Shown piece after piece: positions 50,106 to 58,744 of a stretch of DNA of 64,000 bases (its first letter is position 1; every line of letters starts with the position of its first letter). This DNA comes from Methylotenera_A sp031417915 (GTDB lineage Bacteria > Pseudomonadota > Gammaproteobacteria > Burkholderiales > Methylophilaceae), in contig JANOWN010000051.1 in assembly GCA_031417915.1 (NCBI GenBank), positions 1-64,000 on the forward strand, in the 5' to 3' direction. The notes under the pieces are model-generated. The model saw only the letters and a program-made list of their open reading frames with translations. It had not been told where the DNA came from and made no database searches. A program made the translations under genes and the position numbers.

Positions 50106-50578
50106 AACGCCAAACCCATTAAAACTGCATCTTCGCGGCCAGTTTCGCTTGTTTTTGGGTCAGCCGGATAATAACCGCGCCGCACTGAAATCTCACAAAA
50201 ACCCATGTTTTCATATAACGTGATAGCAGAAATATTACTGGGGCGCACTTCTAAAAACATATTGGCGGCTTTGTGATTTTTTGCGATTTTTAACATATGC
50301 TCTAACAAATAGCGCCCCAAGCCGCGTTTTTGCTGGACTTTGGTGATGCTCAAGTTCAACAAATGCGCTTCATCCATCACCATCATCATGAGCGCGTAAC
50401 CTATCATTTTTCCACTTTCTTCCAAAACCCATGCGCTGTAGCCAGAATTCAGCGAATCGCTAAAATTACCGCGTGTCCACGGGTGCGAATAAATCGTCGG
50501 CTCGATTTGCATAACCGCGTCCAAATCGTCCGTTTGCATCGGACGTAATTGCAAATTTGGTTTCAATTGCGCGCTCAT
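50102..50578 (-). CDS. rimI: Ribosomal protein S18-alanine N-acetyltransferase
   Basis: 158-aa GNAT enzyme that acetylates the N-terminal Ala of ribosomal protein S18. Conserved pieces: LNLSITKVQQKRGLGRYLLEHML (acetyl-CoA loop, about 73-95), MFLEVRPSNISAITLYENMGF and RRGYYPADPKTSETGREDAVLMGL. The start overlaps the tsaB end (4 bp) and the stop overlaps the HolD-like start (4 bp), a tightly coupled tsaB-rimI-holD-like operon. Confidence 0.95.
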   Translation of the reverse strand: MSAQLKPNLQLRPMQTDDLDAVMQIEPTIYSHPWTRGNFSDSLNSGYSAWVLEESGKMIGYALMMMVMDEAHLLNLSITKVQQKRGLGRYLLEHMLKIAKNHKAANMFLEVRPSNISAITLYENMGFCEISVRRGYYPADPKTSETGREDAVLMGLAL

Positions 50579-51261
50579 AACCGTTGTCCCTGCTCGCGCT
50601 CAAGCGATGTCAGCGCAACACGATTGCGAATGTAAATCGGCGCGGCTTCACTGGCAGGCTTGGCATTACCTGCCGCAAAAATCGGCTGCGCTAAACGCAA
50701 AATCGCTTCTGCCGTTGGCGTGACATTCGGCAAAGTTTTCACCACATTTTCACCGTAAATTTTACCTAAAATTTCACCATAAACCGTCCAACCACTGCCT
50801 ACACCCGCTGCCCTGCAAGCTAATACTGGCGCGGATTCTGGCTTACATACTTTAGTTGCGCTAATTTCTTTCCAACTATCTTTTTCTTTTACAAAAGCCG
50901 CGTGGTAAATCTCGCCCATGCGCGCATCCAAACATGCGATAACATTTTCTTCACCGCTCGCTTCTGCCAGCGCCAACAAAGTATTCACGCCGACAACAGG
51001 AATATTCGCGCCAAAACCCAAGCCCTGCGCCACGCCACAAGCAATGCGCACGCCCGTAAACGCGCCTGGACCTGCACCAAACGCAATGCCATCTAAATCA
51101 CCGAGCTTAACATTTGCCGAATCTAACAAAGCCTGAATTTGCGGCAAGATAAGTGTGGATGATGCATTACCCGCCTGCTGCATGTGCGTAAAAACTTTAT
51201 CGCCAAGCTGCAAAGCGAGGGATAGAAATTCGGTCGAGGTATCTAAACTTAATAAATTCAT
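50575..51261 (-). CDS. tsaB: tRNA threonylcarbamoyladenosine biosynthesis protein TsaB
   Basis: 228-aa ASKHA-fold protein that partners TsaD in making t6A37 of ANN-decoding tRNAs. The start is set at MNLLSLDTSTEFLSLAL, the normal TsaB N-terminus; the longer upstream frame has no such homology. Conserved: DGIAFGAGPGAFTGVRIA (about 67-84) and GVNTLLALAEA. Residues near 142-150 (PVLACRAAG) are coded by a stretch that resembles a degenerate dispersed repeat copy. First gene of the tsaB-rimI run. Confidence 0.95.
   Translation of the reverse strand: MNLLSLDTSTEFLSLALQLGDKVFTHMQQAGNASSTLILPQIQALLDSANVKLGDLDGIAFGAGPGAFTGVRIACGVAQGLGFGANIPVVGVNTLLALAEASGEENVIACLDARMGEIYHAAFVKEKDSWKEISATKVCKPESAPVLACRAAGVGSGWTVYGEILGKIYGENVVKTLPNVTPTAEAILRLAQPIFAAGNAKPASEAAPIYIRNRVALTSLEREQGQRL
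50808..50842. repeat. Degenerate dispersed repeat, copy 12 (inside tsaB)
   Basis: CTGCCCTGCAAGC followed by TAATACTGG and GCGGATTCTGG. The left arm is well kept, the centre is diverged. Read on the minus strand as VLACRAAG, the same frame as the copy in the CDP-alcohol transferase (ILACRAG). Confidence 0.55.
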
Positions 51262-51284
51262 TTTGCTTACTATTACAAACCTTT

Positions 51285-51406
51285 GAATAACGCAGCGAGC
51301 GAAGCGAAGACAAGGCAAAAATTGGCGAAATACCAGAATTTATGGGTTATAAATGAGGATATTGAGCCGCTTTTTAACACCGTATTCGCAAGCATAGCCG
51401 TTATTC
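51285..51406. repeat. Possible MITE-like element
   Basis: A roughly 122-bp block between tsaB and arfB, bounded by GAATAACG (51285) and CGTTATTC (51399-51406), which are inverse. The interior has no ORF of note and includes the end of arfB. Only one copy is in the window, so mobility is unproved. Confidence 0.35.
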
Positions 51407-51796
51407 AGTTATTTTACCGCGCAATTGCTTTACTTGCTTACGCAATGTCTTACCCTCTAAACGCCGTTGTTTTGAACCATAACTCGGCTTGGTGGCATAG
51501 CGCGTAGGTTTTACCTGGTTTGCCGCATTCACAATCTCATGCAGGCGTTTAATCGCATCTTTTTTATTCGCCTCTTGCGTGCGGTATTGCTGGGCTTTAA
51601 GAATCAACACACCTTCATCGGTGATGCGATTATCTTTGCTGTGCATTAATCTATTTTTAAGCCAATCGCTTAAGCTAGAAGCGTGAATATCAAAGCGCAA
51701 ATGAATCGCGCTGGAAACTTTATTCACGTTTTGCCCACCCGCACCCTGCGCGCGGATAGCAGTGAGTTCATATTCAGTTTCAGGGATTAATAGCAT
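51401..51796 (-). CDS. arfB: Alternative ribosome rescue factor ArfB (peptidyl-tRNA hydrolase)
   Basis: 131 aa. Rescues stalled ribosomes by hydrolysing peptidyl-tRNA. The class I release-factor GGQ motif is AQGAGGQNVNKVSSAIHLRFD (about 16-36), and the basic C-terminal tail (SYGSKQRRLEGKTLRKQVKQLRGK) would enter the mRNA channel. The start is taken at MLLIPETEYEL, the usual N-terminus, rather than in-frame ATGs inside the upstream gene. It overlaps the MliC-like gene end by 17 bp. Confidence 0.95.
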   Translation of the reverse strand: MLLIPETEYELTAIRAQGAGGQNVNKVSSAIHLRFDIHASSLSDWLKNRLMHSKDNRITDEGVLILKAQQYRTQEANKKDAIKRLHEIVNAANQVKPTRYATKPSYGSKQRRLEGKTLRKQVKQLRGKITE

Positions 51797-52169
51797 TATT
51801 TTTGGCTTTAATCTTGATGCAATCTTCATGTGTGGCGGGCCAGCTCTCTTCTGGCTCCTCATTTTGTTCATAAACTGTGCCTGCGTCACCTTTTGTCCAC
51901 CAAGTCACATATCTATCGTCGGAGTATTTTGCGCCTGAGGCCGAAACTGCTTGTGGCAAAGTGTAAGTCTTGCCATTTAATTTCACTTTAACAAACCCCA
52001 AACTATCATCAGACAAGCTGTAATAACGCACATCAAGCCTAGTTTTATCGGCACATTGATAGCTTGCAGAAGCTTGTAGAATCACGCCCAATGGTAGTGG
52101 CATTTTTTTGGCTTGTGCAAGACCTATTGTGCCAATGAACAAAGCTAACATTAGGCTGATTTTTTTCAT
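51780..52169 (-). CDS. MliC-family lysozyme inhibitor-like protein
   Basis: 129 aa. A signal peptide (to AQA, about 20), then a small beta-barrel: YQCADKTRLDVRYY (about 38-51), VKLNGKTYTLPQAVSASGAKYSDDRYVTWWTKGDAGTVYE, matching the MliC/PliC fold with the conserved SASGARY-like loop. Two Cys (in YQCAD and EDCIK) probably bond. It would act in the periplasm against C-type lysozyme. No lipobox, so it is soluble rather than membrane-bound. The 3' end overlaps arfB. Confidence 0.78.
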   Translation of the reverse strand: MKKISLMLALFIGTIGLAQAKKMPLPLGVILQASASYQCADKTRLDVRYYSLSDDSLGFVKVKLNGKTYTLPQAVSASGAKYSDDRYVTWWTKGDAGTVYEQNEEPEESWPATHEDCIKIKAKNNAINP

Positions 52170-52226
52170 TTTAATCCTTAATTTAATTGCAAAATGATTT
52201 AACGCAGGTACTGCTAAAAAGTCTCA

Positions 52227-54176
52227 TCAAGTATCATTTGTTTTGAAAAACGCTTCTACATCCGCCAGCTCTTTAGTCCGCCTAAACGGCGGCAAACTTT
52301 GCCAAATGCGCTTGCCATAAGGCTTGGTGATTAGGCGCGGGTCACAAATCACCAACACGCCTCTATCCGTTTCATCGCGTATCAGCCGCCCTGCGCCTTG
52401 TTTTAGCGTAATTACCGAATACGGTAATTGGTATTCCATAAACGCGTTTTTTCCTTCTTCGTTCATTTTATCAATGCGCGCAGAAAGCACGGGGTCATCC
52501 GGCGGGGCGAACGGCAGTTTATCGATAATCACCACTGACAGCGCTTCACCGCGCACATCAACACCTTCCCAAAAGCTCTGTGAGCCTACCAACACGGCAT
52601 TGCCATGCGCGCGAAAGCGTTCCAATAATTCCGTCCGCGTGCTTTCGCCTTGTAATAACAGCGGGTATTCCATGCCTTTGCTTGAAAATTCTTCTTTAAG
52701 CAGTGCATGCACCTCGCGCATCGCGCGCAGGCTGGTACACAGCACAAACGCGCGGCCACGACTGGCTTGGATGACAGGCAACGCAACCGCCGCAACCGCC
52801 GCAGTATAGCCAGAACTGTTAGGGTCAGGCATGCCATCAGGCGCATATAATAAGGCTTGCAGGCCATAGTCAAATGGGCTTTCCCAAAAACCTGTAGTCG
52901 CATCATGCAAACCCATTTGCGCAATGTAATGGCTAAAATCACTTTTAACTGCCAACGTGGCTGATGTAAAAATCCAAGCGCGAGGTTGCGCGTTGAGTTG
53001 TTTGCTAAAGCCATCTGCCACGCTGAGCGGCGTTGCGTGTAACTGCACAGATTGCGTAAAAACTTCCACCCAGCGCACTAAATTGGCGTTCTCGGCTTTA
53101 AGCCATCGTGTGAGTTGCAACAGTAATTCTTCGCCGCGTTGCCAATATTTTTCTAACATCGGGTCGCGCGCCGCTTGGCTTTCTAGCACTTTTGTAAGGT
53201 CTTTTAACGTGGTTTGCATGTCGCTAAAAGCGGCTTCAAAACCTTTTAGCGCTAACGCTTTATTCACAGGCAAGCGCGAGCCTTCATAAGCAAATACCAG
53301 CCGAAAATCTTTGCAGGCTTTTTCCAGCTTAGGAATTGCTTCACCCAAAGCCACGCAATCTTTCGCCAAGCTCAAATGTGCAATAGTGCTATCACGCGCC
53401 AGTTCTATGAGTTGACTGGTAGAAATATCCTCACCAAAAAACAGCCCCGCCACTTCGGGCAATTGATGCGCTTCATCGAAAATCACTGTGTTGGCGCTAG
53501 GTAAGAGCTCAGTCACGCCTTCATCCCGTAGCATCACATCGGCAAAAAACAGGTGATGATTCACCACCACGACATCGGCTGCCAGCGCCTTTTTACGCGC
53601 TTCCATCACAAAACATTCTTTATAAAAATTACAATCTTGGCCTAAGCAATTATCGCGGGTTGAAGTTACGTTTAGCCAAATCGTGGCGTTTTCTGGCACT
53701 TCGGTAAGTTCGGCTTTGTCGCCCGTTTTGCTATTCTCAGCAAAGTTTTTAATCAAATGCACATACTTTGCATCTTCGCGGCTGGCAAAACGACCACTAT
53801 TGGCGGCGGCTTCTAAATGATAATGACAGACATAGTTAGAACGACCTTTTAGCATGGCCACCGTGACAGGCACTTTGAGAGCATCGCGCACATTGGGCAG
53901 GTCGCGGCTAAATAACTGGTCCTGTAAATTTTTTGTACCAGTGGAAATAATCACTTTTCCACCCGACAACAACGCCGGTACCAAATAAGCAAACGTTTTG
54001 CCTGTGCCGGTACCTGCCTCTGCGATTAACTGCTTATTGCCTTTAATGGCGGCTTCAATCGCTAGCGCCATTTCTAGCTGTTGTGTGCGCTCGCTAAAGC
54101 CTTCTATCGCGGTTTCTAGCGCGCCGCCTTGCTTAAAAATTGGTATTAACTGAGAGGATTGTTGATTTTGGGACAT
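52227..54176 (-). CDS. dinG: ATP-dependent DNA helicase, DinG/YoaA (XPD-like) family
   Basis: 649-aa superfamily 2 helicase with a probable 4Fe-4S cluster. Walker A AEAGTGTGKTFAYL (about 55-68), Fe-S Cys in DNCLGQDCNFYKECF (about 174-188), the DEAH box IFDEAHQLPEV, SVVIIDKLPFAPPDDP and QGAGRLIRDETDRGVLVICDPRL near the end. Unwinds DNA and R-loops 5' to 3'. The length and spacing fit YoaA (about 640 aa) better than E. coli DinG (716 aa). Confidence 0.93.
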   Translation of the reverse strand: MSQNQQSSQLIPIFKQGGALETAIEGFSERTQQLEMALAIEAAIKGNKQLIAEAGTGTGKTFAYLVPALLSGGKVIISTGTKNLQDQLFSRDLPNVRDALKVPVTVAMLKGRSNYVCHYHLEAAANSGRFASREDAKYVHLIKNFAENSKTGDKAELTEVPENATIWLNVTSTRDNCLGQDCNFYKECFVMEARKKALAADVVVVNHHLFFADVMLRDEGVTELLPSANTVIFDEAHQLPEVAGLFFGEDISTSQLIELARDSTIAHLSLAKDCVALGEAIPKLEKACKDFRLVFAYEGSRLPVNKALALKGFEAAFSDMQTTLKDLTKVLESQAARDPMLEKYWQRGEELLLQLTRWLKAENANLVRWVEVFTQSVQLHATPLSVADGFSKQLNAQPRAWIFTSATLAVKSDFSHYIAQMGLHDATTGFWESPFDYGLQALLYAPDGMPDPNSSGYTAAVAAVALPVIQASRGRAFVLCTSLRAMREVHALLKEEFSSKGMEYPLLLQGESTRTELLERFRAHGNAVLVGSQSFWEGVDVRGEALSVVIIDKLPFAPPDDPVLSARIDKMNEEGKNAFMEYQLPYSVITLKQGAGRLIRDETDRGVLVICDPRLITKPYGKRIWQSLPPFRRTKELADVEAFFKTNDT

Positions 54177-54304
54177 GCCGAAATTATCCCATGAATATGG
54201 CTTACGGTTTTGGACGCATGTAAAAAGTATTGCGTTATGCTTTATAAGTTGTTAGCCTTATGTTGCTGTAAAGTTTCAACTCTGTCATTTTTTTGGGAGG
54301 ATGT

Positions 54305-54601
54305 ATGGACTTAGCTTTAATTATTCAGTTAATTAGTGGTGCTGTAGGCGGCAACGTTGCTGGCAATTTGATGAAAAATGCAAGCATGGGCACAGCGCTA
54401 AATTCAGTTATTGGCGTTTTAGGCGGCGGCTTGGGCGGTCAATTACTAGGCATGCTGGGCATGGGCGGCGCAGCTGCAGCTGGTGCTGCAGGCGGCATGG
54501 ATATTGGTGCTATTATCGCCCAAGTGGCTGGCGGTGGTGTGGGCGGTGGCGTGTTATTAGCTATCGTTGGCATGATCAAAAGCGCAATGGCAAAACAATA
54601 A
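54305..54601 (+). CDS. Hypothetical Gly-rich hydrophobic protein
   Basis: 98 aa, unknown function. Very hydrophobic and Gly/Ala-rich (GGGLGGQLLGMLGMGGAAAAGAAGG), with about two to three hydrophobic stretches and no signal peptide. The start is chosen at the ATG following GGGAGGA, which would be the ribosome-binding site; the upstream TTG lies in that site. Similar small glycine-rich proteins occur widely in proteobacteria. A terminator follows. Confidence 0.72.
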   Translation: MDLALIIQLISGAVGGNVAGNLMKNASMGTALNSVIGVLGGGLGGQLLGMLGMGGAAAAGAAGGMDIGAIIAQVAGGGVGGGVLLAIVGMIKSAMAKQ

Positions 54602-54614
54602 GTAAATCAAATTA

Positions 54615-54656
54615 ACCTGCCTTAAGATTTTAATTTAGTCTTTAGGGCAGGTTTTC
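54615..54656 (+). terminator. Terminator with long loop
   Basis: ACCTGCC (54615-54621) pairs with GGCAGGT (54646-54652), with partial inner pairing, followed by TTTCT. It separates the Gly-rich gene from the NlpC/P60 gene. Confidence 0.65.
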
Positions 54657-54670
54657 TAGCTTTAGATTCA

Positions 54671-55222
54671 ATGAAAATTCTTACTTTAATTCTATGCTTA
54701 TTTTTTAGTGCGCCTTTAATGGCAGAAGAGGTATTGTCTGAAAATGCTGAAGGCATCACGCTTTATAGCGCGGAAGAAACGAGCGGCCAAACAACGCCTA
54801 GCGGCTGGCAGGCCAAAGCGCAGGAAGTGCTAATTAACGCACTAAGTTTGACGGGGATTAAATACAAATACGGTGGAAGCAACCCTGATACTGGCTTTGA
54901 TTGTAGCGGTTTTGTGCGCTATGTGTTTAGCCAAGCCGCTAATTTAACCTTGCCGCCCACCGCGCGCGCCATTAGCCAAATTGGTAAAACCGTTAAAAAA
55001 GACGAATTGCAGCCAGGTGATTTGGTATTTTTTAACACCTTAAAACACGCCTTTTCGCATGTGGGCATTTACGTGGGCGATAATAAATTTGTGCATGCAC
55101 CTAGAACTGGCGGCGCTGTGCGGGTAGAAAGCATGCAGACTAGTTATTGGGCCAGCCGCTATAACGGCGCACAACGGTTAGATAGTGAAGCGAATACAAA
55201 CGAATTAACTTCTGCCAAATAA
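54671..55222 (+). CDS. C40 family peptidase (NlpC/P60)
   Basis: 183 aa. A signal peptide (to LMAEE, about 18) and an NlpC/P60 domain: catalytic Cys in GFDCSGFVRYVF (about 78-89), His in HAFSHVGIYVG and a third polar residue in KFVHAPRTGG. Probably cuts peptidoglycan stem peptides in the periplasm. A palindromic repeat follows the stop by 13 bp and would serve as terminator. Confidence 0.9.
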   Translation: MKILTLILCLFFSAPLMAEEVLSENAEGITLYSAEETSGQTTPSGWQAKAQEVLINALSLTGIKYKYGGSNPDTGFDCSGFVRYVFSQAANLTLPPTARAISQIGKTVKKDELQPGDLVFFNTLKHAFSHVGIYVGDNKFVHAPRTGGAVRVESMQTSYWASRYNGAQRLDSEANTNELTSAK

Positions 55223-55235
55223 ATCTATTTTTAAC

Positions 55236-55274
55236 ATGCCCTGCAGACCGCATGGATATTGGCTCGCAGGGCGT
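55236..55274. repeat. Dispersed palindromic repeat, copy 13 (intergenic)
   Basis: ATGCCCTGCAGACCG, CATGGATATT, GGCTCGCAGGGCGT. The outer stem GCCCTGC/GCAGGGC is intact. It lies between the convergent NlpC/P60 and bacterioferritin-like genes. Confidence 0.86.
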
Positions 55275-55304
55275 TTATTTTAACTTAATTATTCATGAGG
55301 CTAT

Positions 55305-55766
55305 TTATTCGTGAAACTTGGCTAAATCGCCAGGTTTACGCAGCATTTTATCCACTTCGCCTAAATGTAACTCTTCTTGGTAAATCATCTCACGCGCGTA
55401 TTCTTCTAGCATCACAGAATCGCCTTCCACCAATTTCAACAAGGCTTTGTAAGCATTTAGCGAAACCGTTTCATGCGCCAAAGATTCGCGCAAAATATCG
55501 CCAATATCGTGATTATGCGTTTCTAATAGCGGGCCAATGGAAAGTGAAGGATGTCCGCCCAAATGCGTAATCAACTCACCCGCTTTTTCAGCATGCGTGA
55601 GCGATTCCGCCGATTGGCCACGCAGCCACGACACAATTGGGATGCGGTTGTAGCCAAATACCATCAGTGAATAATGCGTGTAGCGCACCACGCCCGCCAA
55701 CTCAAGCTCTAATATTAAATTTAATGCCCTGGTAACTGGGGTGGTATTGCCGTGATTGTCAGCCAT
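55305..55766 (-). CDS. Bacterioferritin-like ferritin-fold protein
   Basis: 153 aa, a four-helix bundle. ELELAGVVRYTHYSLMVFGYN carries Glu and Tyr/His of a di-iron site; SLTHAEKAGELITHLGGHPSL and EEYAREMIYQEELHLGEVDKML supply the ExxH-type ligands (Glu, His). Probably stores or oxidises iron in the cytoplasm. Close to bacterioferritin, although the haem-binding Met is not certain. Confidence 0.85.
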   Translation of the reverse strand: MADNHGNTTPVTRALNLILELELAGVVRYTHYSLMVFGYNRIPIVSWLRGQSAESLTHAEKAGELITHLGGHPSLSIGPLLETHNHDIGDILRESLAHETVSLNAYKALLKLVEGDSVMLEEYAREMIYQEELHLGEVDKMLRKPGDLAKFHE

Positions 55767-55861
55767 CTCATACTCCTTTATATTAATAACAAGTGCAGTC
55801 TAGCGCAAATAAAAAACCTTTGCAGAACTGCAAATAATTCGCATTTCCAGTCGCAATTACT

Positions 55862-56137
55862 TTACTTATCGCTATGTCCTAGATCTCTAGCTGGGTCTAT
55901 CACATCGCGAACGATCTGCTTTAGCTCCTTCGACTCTGGAAAACGCCCCGCCTCTTTTCGGCTAAATATCACCGCGCCATTCAAGCGAACCTCAAACACG
56001 CCGCCAGTGCCAGGACACAAACTGACAGCACTTAGATCTGCCTCAAAAGTCGTTAGCAGCTCTTGCGCCAGCCAAGCTGCGCGCAGCAGCCATCTGCATT
56101 GTGTACAATAGTTAATTTCTACTGTGTTTTTAAGCAT
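55862..56137 (-). CDS. SelT/SelW/SelH family protein (Rdx-type)
   Basis: 91 aa. A thioredoxin-like fold with CTQC near the N-terminus (INYCTQCRWLLRAAWLAQELL), the family's CxxC in place of CxxU, and CPGTGGVFEVRLNG. The start at 56137 is chosen because the sequence from MLKNTVEINYC matches the family; the longer frame upstream is unrelated. Probably redox-active; function unknown. Confidence 0.86.
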   Translation of the reverse strand: MLKNTVEINYCTQCRWLLRAAWLAQELLTTFEADLSAVSLCPGTGGVFEVRLNGAVIFSRKEAGRFPESKELKQIVRDVIDPARDLGHSDK

Positions 56138-56263
56138 TCCCGCTCCAAAAATAATTGATTGCGCACTATTAAAAGCCCTTGAAATAGCGCAAAATGAACC
56201 TATATTTAATTGTATGCTCTGATGTGAGTACTGCAATAGTTTATTTTAATGAAAAGGGTGTGC

Positions 56264-57715
56264 ATGCGTTCTACTTTTGAAAAATTTGGCTTGATTGGCT
56301 CTGGCGTGTTAATCGGCGTATTGATTAGCCTGAACTTCTCGGCATTGGCTGAAAAAGTTGCTACGCAACAACTGCCTATTGATGATTTGCGCGTGTTTGC
56401 CGAGGTATTTGGCAAAGTTAAAAGTGATTATGTCGAACCCGTTGAAGACAAAAAACTCATCAATGAAGCGCTCACTGGCATGCTGGCTGGGCTAGATCCG
56501 CACTCTACCTTTATGGATGCCGATGCTTACAAAGATTTGCAAGCGGGCACGCAAGGTGAATTTGGCGGCTTGGGTATCGAAGTGGCGATGGAAGAAGGTT
56601 TGGTAAAAGTGGTGACGCCAATTGAAGACAGCCCTGCTTACAAGGCTGGCCTTAAAGCAGGTGACTTAATTATGAAACTGGACGACACGCAAGTGCGCGG
56701 CATCACTTTAAACGATGCGGTGAAAAAAATGCGTGGCAAGCCTGACACCAAAATCATCCTCACCGTATTGCGCAAAGGTGAGGCGAAACCGCTTACCTTT
56801 AATTTGACACGTGCGATTATTAAAACGCAAAGTGTTAAAAATAAATACATCGAGCCAGGTTACGGCTACGTGCGCATTACGCAGTTTCAAGAACACACTG
56901 GCGAAGACCTCGCCAAAGCCTTAAGTGCGCTGCAGGCGCAAAATAAAGGTCCGTTTAAAGGCTTTATTTTAGATTTGCGCAACAACCCAGGCGGCTTGCT
57001 GGATGCGGCTGTTGGCGTATCTGCTGCATTTTTGCCCAAAGATGATTTAGTGGTTTACACCGAAGGCCGCGTAAATGATTCTAAAATGCGCCTTAGCGCT
57101 ACGCCATTAGATTACGCACGTCGCGGCAAAGGCGATTACCTTAAAAACGTACCTGCCGATTACAAAAAAACGTCGATGGTAGTATTGGTCAATGCGGGCT
57201 CAGCTTCGGCATCTGAAATTGTGGCTGGTGCGTTGCAAGACCATAAACGCGCGACCATTTTAGGCATTCAAAGCTTTGGCAAAGGCTCTGTGCAAACCAT
57301 TTTACCGATGAACAACGGTAGCGCGATTAAGCTGACCACTGCACGTTATTTCACGCCAAATGGCCGCTCAATTCAAGCTAAAGGCATTGTGCCAGATATT
57401 ATTGTAGAAGATGGCTCTGACCAATCAAACAACCTACACGAAGCTGATTTAGCCAAACATTTATCGAACCCGAAAGATGCAGATAAACTACAAGTAGAAG
57501 CCAAAGATGCCGCCAAAGAAGCAGCAGCTAAAGCCAAACTGAATGAGAAAAAATTTGCCGAGCCACAAGGCCCGATTGAGCCAGCCAGCAAAGATGATAT
57601 TCAATTTCAGCAAGCCATGAATGTGCTGAAAGGTTTGCCAGTGCAAAAAGCACCTGAAGTAAAACAAACAGAGGCAAAAGCTACTGAAACCAAGCCAGCA
57701 GAAGTTAAAAAATAA
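56264..57715 (+). CDS. ctpA: Carboxy-terminal processing protease CtpA (S41 family)
   Basis: 483 aa. A signal/anchor helix (about 7-28), a PDZ domain (about 80-165; GTQGEFGGLGIEVAMEEG), then the S41 catalytic domain: the Ser in NAGSASASEIVAGAL and the Lys in SFGKGSVQTI. Cleaves C-termini of periplasmic proteins. The start is taken at the ATG after AAGGGTG; an in-frame ATG five codons earlier lacks a site. The C-terminal 110 residues are a Lys/Glu/Ala-rich tail. Confidence 0.94.
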   Translation: MRSTFEKFGLIGSGVLIGVLISLNFSALAEKVATQQLPIDDLRVFAEVFGKVKSDYVEPVEDKKLINEALTGMLAGLDPHSTFMDADAYKDLQAGTQGEFGGLGIEVAMEEGLVKVVTPIEDSPAYKAGLKAGDLIMKLDDTQVRGITLNDAVKKMRGKPDTKIILTVLRKGEAKPLTFNLTRAIIKTQSVKNKYIEPGYGYVRITQFQEHTGEDLAKALSALQAQNKGPFKGFILDLRNNPGGLLDAAVGVSAAFLPKDDLVVYTEGRVNDSKMRLSATPLDYARRGKGDYLKNVPADYKKTSMVVLVNAGSASASEIVAGALQDHKRATILGIQSFGKGSVQTILPMNNGSAIKLTTARYFTPNGRSIQAKGIVPDIIVEDGSDQSNNLHEADLAKHLSNPKDADKLQVEAKDAAKEAAAKAKLNEKKFAEPQGPIEPASKDDIQFQQAMNVLKGLPVQKAPEVKQTEAKATETKPAEVKK

Positions 57716-57732
57716 GGTATTTTTAATCATTT

Positions 57733-57765
57733 AAAGCCCTGCATGATAGCTTCATGCGGGGCTTT
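57733..57765 (+). terminator. Terminator after ctpA
   Basis: AAAGCCCTGCATGA pairs with TCATGCGGGGCTTT over a TAGCT loop, followed by GTTTT. It starts 17 bp past the ctpA stop. Confidence 0.85.
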
Positions 57766-57784
57766 GTTTTATGATGTACTTAAT

Positions 57785-58408
57785 ATGATTTCAGATAAAT
57801 TAATTGCTACTTTTGACGCTGGTCTGCGCACCGTGTTTGCGCACGCGCACGCGGCTAGACCGCGTCCAGATGCGACCTTAGATGAACCCGCACTTGATGA
57901 CGCGAGCAAAAGCCATGCAGCTGCGCTGATGCGTATTAACCATGTGGGTGAGGTATGCGCGCAAGCCTTATATAGCGGCCAAGCGCTCACTTCGCGCAGC
58001 CCGCACATTGTCAGCGCGCTGCAACACGCGGCGGCTGAAGAAACCGACCATTTAGCTTGGTGCGAAACGCGTATTCACGAGCTAGGCGGACGTAAAAGTT
58101 TGCTAAATCCACTGTGGTACGCAGGCAGTTTTACGCTAGGCGCTGTGGCTGGCGCGTTAAGCGACAAATGGAATTTGGGCTTTTTGGCGGAAACTGAACA
58201 TCAAGTTTCTAAGCATTTACAAAATCATTTGAGCCAACTCGATGAAACCGACATTAAAACGCGTACAATTGTGCAACAGATGCAGCAAGATGAAGCGGCG
58301 CATGCCGCAGAGGCTAATCAGCTAGGCGCGAGCGAACTGCCGGTGCCAATCAAAGTTGGCATGAGGTTGGCCTCTAAAATCATGACGAAAACCGCGTACT
58401 ATGTTTAA
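57785..58408 (+). CDS. coq7: 3-demethoxyubiquinol 3-hydroxylase (Coq7 family)
   Basis: 207-aa di-iron enzyme for a late hydroxylation of ubiquinone. Iron-ligand motifs: MRINHVGEVCAQALY (about 49-63), EETDHLAWCETRIHELGG (about 80-97) and DEAAHAAEANQLG. The start at MISDKLIATFDAGL is chosen because the longer frame runs back through the ctpA terminator. It follows that terminator by 19 bp and precedes a DUF2322 gene by 18 nt. Confidence 0.94.
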   Translation: MISDKLIATFDAGLRTVFAHAHAARPRPDATLDEPALDDASKSHAAALMRINHVGEVCAQALYSGQALTSRSPHIVSALQHAAAEETDHLAWCETRIHELGGRKSLLNPLWYAGSFTLGAVAGALSDKWNLGFLAETEHQVSKHLQNHLSQLDETDIKTRTIVQQMQQDEAAHAAEANQLGASELPVPIKVGMRLASKIMTKTAYYV

Positions 58409-58426
58409 TATTATTTAAGTATAAAA

Positions 58427-58744
58427 ATGCAAAAATTTAGTGATGTTTTGTTAACGTTAGATGCCGCCGATGACGTGCAACGCATTGAGCTTTTCCATGA
58501 AAATGGCGAATCTGCCGGCGTGATTGAAAATAAATCGGGAACTCAGGGTTCGCTAAAAGTTTACAATCATCTTTACAAAATGTATGGTGGCATCACGCTA
58601 GATGCGGCGGTGGAAGGCTTAGCGCTTTATGCCGAGCACACAGAAGATGCCGAAAATTGCCCTGGCAAACACCCCAATGTGGATAGATTAATTGACGTGC
58701 TGGAAAACGAAGCACCACTTACCGTAAAAATAATTACTGTGTAA
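58427..58744 (+). CDS. DUF2322 family protein
   Basis: 105 aa. RIELFHENGESAGVIENKSG (about 19-38) and EGLALYAEHTEDAENCPGKHPNVDRL (about 62-87) match DUF2322, small cytoplasmic proteins often coded beside coq7. Function unknown. It overlaps the convergent VOC gene end by 11 bp. Confidence 0.82.
   Translation: MQKFSDVLLTLDAADDVQRIELFHENGESAGVIENKSGTQGSLKVYNHLYKMYGGITLDAAVEGLALYAEHTEDAENCPGKHPNVDRLIDVLENEAPLTVKIITV

Noticed and set aside
52834..52868. Repeat-like stretch in dinG (TCAGGCGCAT ... GGCTTGCAGG)
   Set aside because: The encoded GLQALLYAPDGMPDPN is normal for the helicase family, and the central ATATCC motif is missing.
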